NCBI GenBank assembly: GCA_035547835.1
Contig: DASZTW010000002.1
Span: 111,141-175,140 of the forward strand
Source: Acidimicrobiales bacterium
GTDB taxonomy: Bacteria > Actinomycetota > Acidimicrobiia > Acidimicrobiales > Iamiaceae
DNA: 64,000 nt
Reading direction: 5' to 3'
Positions 58,217 to 64,000 of the stretch are shown here, piece after piece. The notes beneath the pieces are model-generated. The model ran no database searches and was not told the DNA's origin. It saw only the letters and a program-made list of their open reading frames with translations. A program made the position numbers and the translations under genes. The first letter of the stretch is position 1, and the number at the start of each line of letters is the position of its first letter.

Positions 58217-58639
58217 TCAATACGTGGTCGACGTGCGGACGTCGGCGAACACGTCGTCGAGGCCTGCGAACGCCACGTGGTGGGTCATCAACAAAGCGAC
58301 GTCGCCGTCGACACGGAGCTTGCCGAGCATGAACGCTGCTTGCGCCGACAGCTCGCCCCGCCCGACCCGCACGGCCGTCGCGCGGTCCTGCGTGAAGGTG
58401 ACGTCGGGACGATTCGACTGGCCCGGTCGGACGCGGACGAGGCCGTGGTCGACGATCACGTGCCACGCAGCACCTCTTCCCGGGTGTTGGGACGCGTCGC
58501 CGTTTGGGGATGCGGCATCGGCGGTCACGATCTGCTGCACCGTCAGCGCGATGTCCTTCGTGGCGGTCGCCAGGGCGCCGCTCGCGCTCGCGGCGCGGTC
58601 GAGCTCGTCGACCCACTCAGGGCTGAGGAACGTCGCCAT
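58217..58639 (-). CDS. SCP2 sterol-binding-domain protein
   Basis: A 140-residue protein of the SCP-2 sterol transfer family. After MATFLSPEWVDELDRAASAS, the strand pattern WHVIVDHGLVRVRPGQ, PDVTFTQDRATAVRVGRGEL and helix SAQAAFMLGKLRVDGDVALL follow the family (the last matches the usual AFMxGKLKVxGD motif). Members bind fatty acids, acyl-CoA or sterol-like lipids in the cytoplasm. ATG 58639 is preceded at 6 nt by TAGCGT. It is divergent from dedA with two back-to-back leaderless promoters. Confidence 0.88.
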   Translation of the reverse strand: MATFLSPEWVDELDRAASASGALATATKDIALTVQQIVTADAASPNGDASQHPGRGAAWHVIVDHGLVRVRPGQSNRPDVTFTQDRATAVRVGRGELSAQAAFMLGKLRVDGDVALLMTHHVAFAGLDDVFADVRTSTTY

Positions 58640-58645
58640 CCTCGC

Positions 58646-58651
58646 ACGCTA
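58646..58651 (-). promoter_or_regulatory. -10 hexamer TAGCGT, leaderless SCP2 gene
   Basis: On the minus strand TAGCGT ends 6 nt before ATG 58639 (spacer GCGAGG). It faces the dedA -10 with 42 nt between the two hexamers. Confidence 0.55.
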
Positions 58652-58693
58652 CCGGTGGCCAGGACCCGATCCGGTCACGGGCCGGCTCGCCGC

Positions 58694-58699
58694 TACGAT
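58694..58699 (+). promoter_or_regulatory. -10 hexamer TACGAT, leaderless dedA
   Basis: TACGAT ends 6 nt before ATG 58706. Its -35 region must overlap that of the opposite SCP2 promoter. Confidence 0.58.
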
Positions 58700-58705
58700 G
58701 CGCCG

Positions 58706-59413
58706 ATGCTCGCCTGGCTGTACGCCTCCAGCTTCCTCAAACCGGAGTTCTGGCTCGAGAAGGCCGGTGCGAGCGCCGTGTGGGCGGTGACCGCCATCAT
58801 CTTCGCCGAGTCGGGATTGTTGTTCGGCTTCTTCCTGCCCGGCGACTCGCTGCTGTTCCTCACTGGGTTCCTCACGTCGTCGGGAGCGCACGACTTCGCC
58901 GCCAAGAACCACCTGTTGCCGGCGGTGAACCACATCCCGTCGCTGTGGGTGCTGCTGATCGTCTTCTTCGTGGCCGCGGCCGCGGGCGACCAGGTCGGCT
59001 ACCTGTTCGGCAAGCGGGTCGGCCCCGCGCTCTTCAGCCGTCCCGACTCACGATTGTTCAAACAGGCGCACGTCGCCCGGGCCCACGCGTTTCTCGACAA
59101 GTACGGGCCCAAGACGGTGCTGTTGGCCCGCTTCGTGCCGGTGGTCCGCACGTTCGCCCCGATCGTGGCGGGCGTCGGCGAGATGCGCTACCGCACGTTC
59201 GTCGCGTACAACCTGATCGGCGCGTGCGTCTGGGCGATGGGTGTGACGCTGCTCGGCCACTTCCTCGGCGACGTGTCGTTCATCCGCAACAACATCGAGG
59301 TCGCGATCGTCGGTGTGGTCGCCCTCTCGCTGGTGCCGGTGGTCATCGAGGTCTACCGCCACCGCAAGCACGGCACGGCCGGCCTGACGGGCACCGACCC
59401 CACCGTGCTGTGA
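58706..59413 (+). CDS. DedA-family (VTT domain) membrane protein
   Basis: A 235-residue inner-membrane protein of the DedA/SNARE-associated family, thought to be a half-transporter that flips polyprenyl phosphates or phospholipids and affects proton-motive force. Marks: IIFAESGLLFGFFLPGDSLLF with re-entrant loop residues, GDQVGYLFGKRVGPALF, KYGPKTVLLARFVPVVRTFAP (the conserved Arg-Phe-Pro-x-x-Arg motif) and AYNLIGACVWAMGVTLLGHF. The last 35 residues are cytoplasmic and positively charged. The stop lies inside a 15-bp hairpin shared with the convergent pyrophosphatase gene. Confidence 0.93.
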   Translation: MLAWLYASSFLKPEFWLEKAGASAVWAVTAIIFAESGLLFGFFLPGDSLLFLTGFLTSSGAHDFAAKNHLLPAVNHIPSLWVLLIVFFVAAAAGDQVGYLFGKRVGPALFSRPDSRLFKQAHVARAHAFLDKYGPKTVLLARFVPVVRTFAPIVAGVGEMRYRTFVAYNLIGACVWAMGVTLLGHFLGDVSFIRNNIEVAIVGVVALSLVPVVIEVYRHRKHGTAGLTGTDPTVL

Positions 59414-59452
59414 GCACTTGAGCACGCGTGGCGTGGCCAAGTGCTCACAGCA
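59406..59452. terminator. 15-bp inverted repeat between dedA and hppA
   Basis: TGCTGTGAGCACTTG pairs perfectly with CAAGTGCTCACAGCA across a 17-nt loop. The left arm contains the dedA stop codon. It sits between two convergent genes, 80 nt from the 3' end of hppA, and likely stops both transcripts. Confidence 0.75.
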
Positions 59453-59532
59453 GCGTGGGTCTCTCCGTGGGTCGGCGGGGCGAGAGTTGGCCGCCTGCCG
59501 CCCGGTCGGGGTGAGCGCCCGGGGTGGTCGGG

Positions 59533-61932
<2,400 letters not shown>

Positions 61933-62117
61933 GCCATGTCCTTGTTGGTTGCGGCGGTGGCGACAGAGGGCCACCGGGCTGGTAGGAGAGCGGGCCCGCG
62001 CCAAGCCAGACGCGGCGAAAAAGCCCGCACTTTGCTAGTGGTTGGGGTGCCGTCCGCGCAATTTCGGCGGCATCTCGAACCACGTCGCCCCGAATGACCA
62101 GGGCCGTCGCGGAGCGC

Positions 62118-62999
62118 TCAAGCGGAGCCGAGGGCGGCGATCGCCTCGGCTTGGGCGAGTACCCGCCGGGCGTTGTCGACGTGGAGGTTCTCGATCATGC
62201 GCCCGTTGAACGTGACCACGCCTTTGCCGGCGGCCACGGCCTCGTCGAACGTGGCGATGAGGTCGCGGGCCTCGGCCACCGCTTCGGGCGACGGCGCCCA
62301 GATGGTGTTGGCGTCGTCGATCTGGCTCGGGTGGATCAGCGTCTTGCCGTCAAAACCAAGGTCCCGGCCCTGCACGCACTCGGCGTGGAAGCCGTCGGCG
62401 TCCTTGATGTCGTTGTAGACGCCGTCGACGATCACTTTGCCGGCGGCGCGTGCGCCGAGCACGCACATGCTCAGCGCGGCGACGAGTGGTTCGCGCCCGG
62501 GGATCTGCACGGCGTGCAGTTCCTTGGCGAGGTCGTTGGTGCCCATCACCAACACCGTGAGGCGCTCCGACGCGGCGGCGATGTCGGCGGCGTGCAACGT
62601 GGCCACCGGCGTTTCGAGCATGGCCCAGATCCTGGTGCGGTCGGGTGCGCCGCCCGCTTCGAGGCCGGCTTCGATCTTGCGCACGTCGTCGACGGAGTTC
62701 ACTTTCGGCACCACGACGCCGTCGGGGCCGGCTTTGGCGGCCGCCGCGAGGTCGTCGGCGTGCCATTCGGTGTCGAGCCCGTTGACCCGGATCGTGATCT
62801 CCTTGGCGCCGTACTCGCCTGACGCCGCGGCGGCGCAGACCCGTTCGCGTGCCTCGGGCTTGGCGTCGGGCGCCACGGCGTCTTCGAGGTCGAGGATCAG
62901 CGCGTCGGCAGGTAGGCCTTTGGCTTTCTCGAGCGCCCGCTCGTTGGCGCCGGGCATGTACAGGACGGATCGGCGGGGCCGGAGGGCGTCGTCGGTCAT
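62118..62999 (-). CDS. HpcH/HpaI aldolase / CitE-like lyase
   Basis: A 293-residue CitE-like (beta/alpha)8 lyase. Marks: RRSVLYMPGANERALEKAK with the conserved Arg, ALILDLEDAVAPDAKPEAR with the metal-linked Glu-Asp, VVVPKVNSVDDVRKIE, RIWAMLETPVATLHA (Glu as metal ligand) and GFDGKTLIHPSQI. Members split (S)-malyl-CoA, beta-methylmalyl-CoA or citramalyl-CoA, releasing glyoxylate or pyruvate. An AAGGAGC ribosome-binding site precedes the ATG. It is the second of two adjacent lyase genes in the same direction, 32 nt apart, so the pair is probably an operon. The CoA substrate is not readable. Confidence 0.9.
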   Translation of the reverse strand: MTDDALRPRRSVLYMPGANERALEKAKGLPADALILDLEDAVAPDAKPEARERVCAAAASGEYGAKEITIRVNGLDTEWHADDLAAAAKAGPDGVVVPKVNSVDDVRKIEAGLEAGGAPDRTRIWAMLETPVATLHAADIAAASERLTVLVMGTNDLAKELHAVQIPGREPLVAALSMCVLGARAAGKVIVDGVYNDIKDADGFHAECVQGRDLGFDGKTLIHPSQIDDANTIWAPSPEAVAEARDLIATFDEAVAAGKGVVTFNGRMIENLHVDNARRVLAQAEAIAALGSA

Positions 63000-63031
63000 C
63001 GTTGCTCCTTGGGGTGGTGCGCGCCGCGGCG

Positions 63032-64000
63032 CTACTTGGCGAAGCCGTACAGCTCGGCGAGGGCGGGGTCACGGCCGGCGAGCTGACGGGCGAGGTCGAG
63101 CATCACGTGGCACTGCTTGACCGACGCGTCGTCTTCCATCTTGCCGTCGATCATCACGGCGCCGGAGCCGTCGCCCATCGCTTCGATCACCTGCTGTGCG
63201 TGGGCCACATCGGCGGGGTCGGGGGAGAAGACCTTCTTGGCGATGTCGATCTGCACCGGGTGGAGGCTCCACGCGCCCACGCAGCCGAGCAGGAACGCGT
63301 TACGGAACTGGTCCTCGCAGGCGACCACGTCCTTGATGTCGCCGAAGGGGCCCCAGAACGGCAAGATGCCGTTGGCGGTGCAGGCGTCGACCATGCGGGC
63401 GATCGTGTAGTGCCAGGGGTCCTGCTGGTGGGCGGCGCGCGGCGCGTCGGGGTCGTCCGGGTCCGGATCGGCGACCGTGCGGTAGCCCGGATGGCCGCCG
63501 CCGACGCGCGTGGTCTTCATCCGCCGAGACGCGGCCAGGTCGGCCGGGCCGAGGCTCATGCCCTGGATGCGCGGCGAGGCGGCGGCGATCTCCTCGAGGT
63601 TGGTCACCCCGAGGCTCGTCTCGAGGATCGGGTGGACGAGGATCGGCCGCTCGAGCCCGGCCGCGGCCTCCAGCTGCGCCAGGAGCCGGTCGAGGTAGTG
63701 GATGTCCCACGGGCCCTCGACCTTGGGGACCATGACGACGTCGAGCCTGTGGCCGATCTCCGCCACCAGCTGCGTGAGGTCGTCGAGGACCCACGGCGAG
63801 TCGAGCGCGTTGACGCGCGCCCACAGCTGGGTGTCGCCCAGATCAATCTCCCGCCCGACGGCGACCAGGCCCGCACGCGCGGCCGCCTTGCGGTCGACCG
63901 CGACGGCGTCCTCGAGGTTGCCCAGCAGGATGTCGACCTCGGCGGCGATCTGCGGCACCTTGGCGACCATCCGCTCGGTGGAGAAGTCGAGGAAGTGGAT
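63032..64000 (-). CDS. HpcH/HpaI aldolase (malyl-CoA lyase-like), 5' end cut off
   Basis: The gene continues past the right edge: the frame is open upstream of the internal ATG 63970 and reads [17 protein letters not shown], a family N-terminal segment. The visible 323 residues have [74 protein letters not shown] (catalytic Glu) and [19 protein letters not shown]. This matches the longer L-malyl-CoA / beta-methylmalyl-CoA lyase branch, distinct from its CitE-like neighbour. The two lyases may act on successive or alternative CoA esters. The true start lies outside the window. Confidence 0.88.
   Translation of the reverse strand: MHFLDFSTERMVAKVPQIAAEVDILLGNLEDAVAVDRKAAARAGLVAVGREIDLGDTQLWARVNALDSPWVLDDLTQLVAEIGHRLDVVMVPKVEGPWDIHYLDRLLAQLEAAAGLERPILVHPILETSLGVTNLEEIAAASPRIQGMSLGPADLAASRRMKTTRVGGGHPGYRTVADPDPDDPDAPRAAHQQDPWHYTIARMVDACTANGILPFWGPFGDIKDVVACEDQFRNAFLLGCVGAWSLHPVQIDIAKKVFSPDPADVAHAQQVIEAMGDGSGAVMIDGKMEDDASVKQCHVMLDLARQLAGRDPALAELYGFAK

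Overview
The window is a 64-kb piece of a GC-rich actinobacterial chromosome. The gene content (HemQ-type coproheme decarboxylase, glucosyl-3-phosphoglycerate synthase, ESX-like FtsK ATPase with WXG100 proteins, monomeric isocitrate dehydrogenase, H+-pyrophosphatase, branched-chain amino acid ABC genes, many CoA-dependent enzymes) points to Actinobacteria, perhaps Acidimicrobiia-like. That placement is inference from gene content only. I saw no rRNA, tRNA, CRISPR array, insertion sequence, phage gene or replication origin. Genes are tightly packed, often with ATGA/GTGA overlaps.

Layout. 1-1.9 kb: tail of a CoA-transferase, a MarR regulator and a LytR_C membrane protein. 1.8-6.2 kb: compatible-solute block (otsB, otsA, glycerate kinase, GpgS) in two tail-to-tail overlapping pairs. 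6.4-8.5 kb: a MoaD-like protein and a lone groEL under a CIRCE operator. 8.5-13.3 kb: compact type VII-like locus of one large EccC-like ATPase followed by two WXG100 proteins with their own strong promoter. 13.4-14.9 kb: hemQ-larE. 15-16.4 kb: two hypothetical genes and an Rrf2 regulator. 16.6-24.4 kb: an operon for a branched-chain amino acid-type ABC importer condensed into three polypeptides, led by a secreted anchored protein. 24.5-30.8 kb: CoA-disulfide reductase-like flavoprotein, amt-glnK-glnD and a NUDIX hydrolase. 30.8-35.4 kb: two small helical stress/antitoxin-like proteins, a PAC2 protein with a partner, GNAT, CBS, TesB and GtrA. 35.5-39.4 kb: a polysaccharide/glycolipid-like cluster (toroid-fold enzyme, methyltransferase, GT4, membrane protein). 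39.6-42.5 kb: purN-purH-methyltransferase. 42.5-45.5 kb: hemerythrin facing a two-gene flavin/GAF sensor operon. 45.5-47.8 kb: folD-metF and a chagasin-like lipoprotein. 47.8-58.6 kb: icd, SGNH hydrolase, N-acyl-D-amino-acid deacylase, SRPBCC, aldehyde dehydrogenase, mdh, AhpD-like, Fpg, SCP2. 58.7-64 kb: DedA, H+-pyrophosphatase and two HpcH/CitE lyases, the last cut by the window edge.

A pattern crosses the window: at least eleven genes have a TANNNT hexamer exactly 6 or 7 nt before the start codon, the spacing expected of leaderless transcripts. Several gene pairs are separated by strong inverted repeats that probably act as (bidirectional) terminators. The most unusual items are the minimal type VII-like locus, the hemerythrin/flavin/GAF locus, the histone H1-like tail on an ABC ATPase, and the 18-residue-repeat protein beside an MT0933-type antitoxin-like protein.
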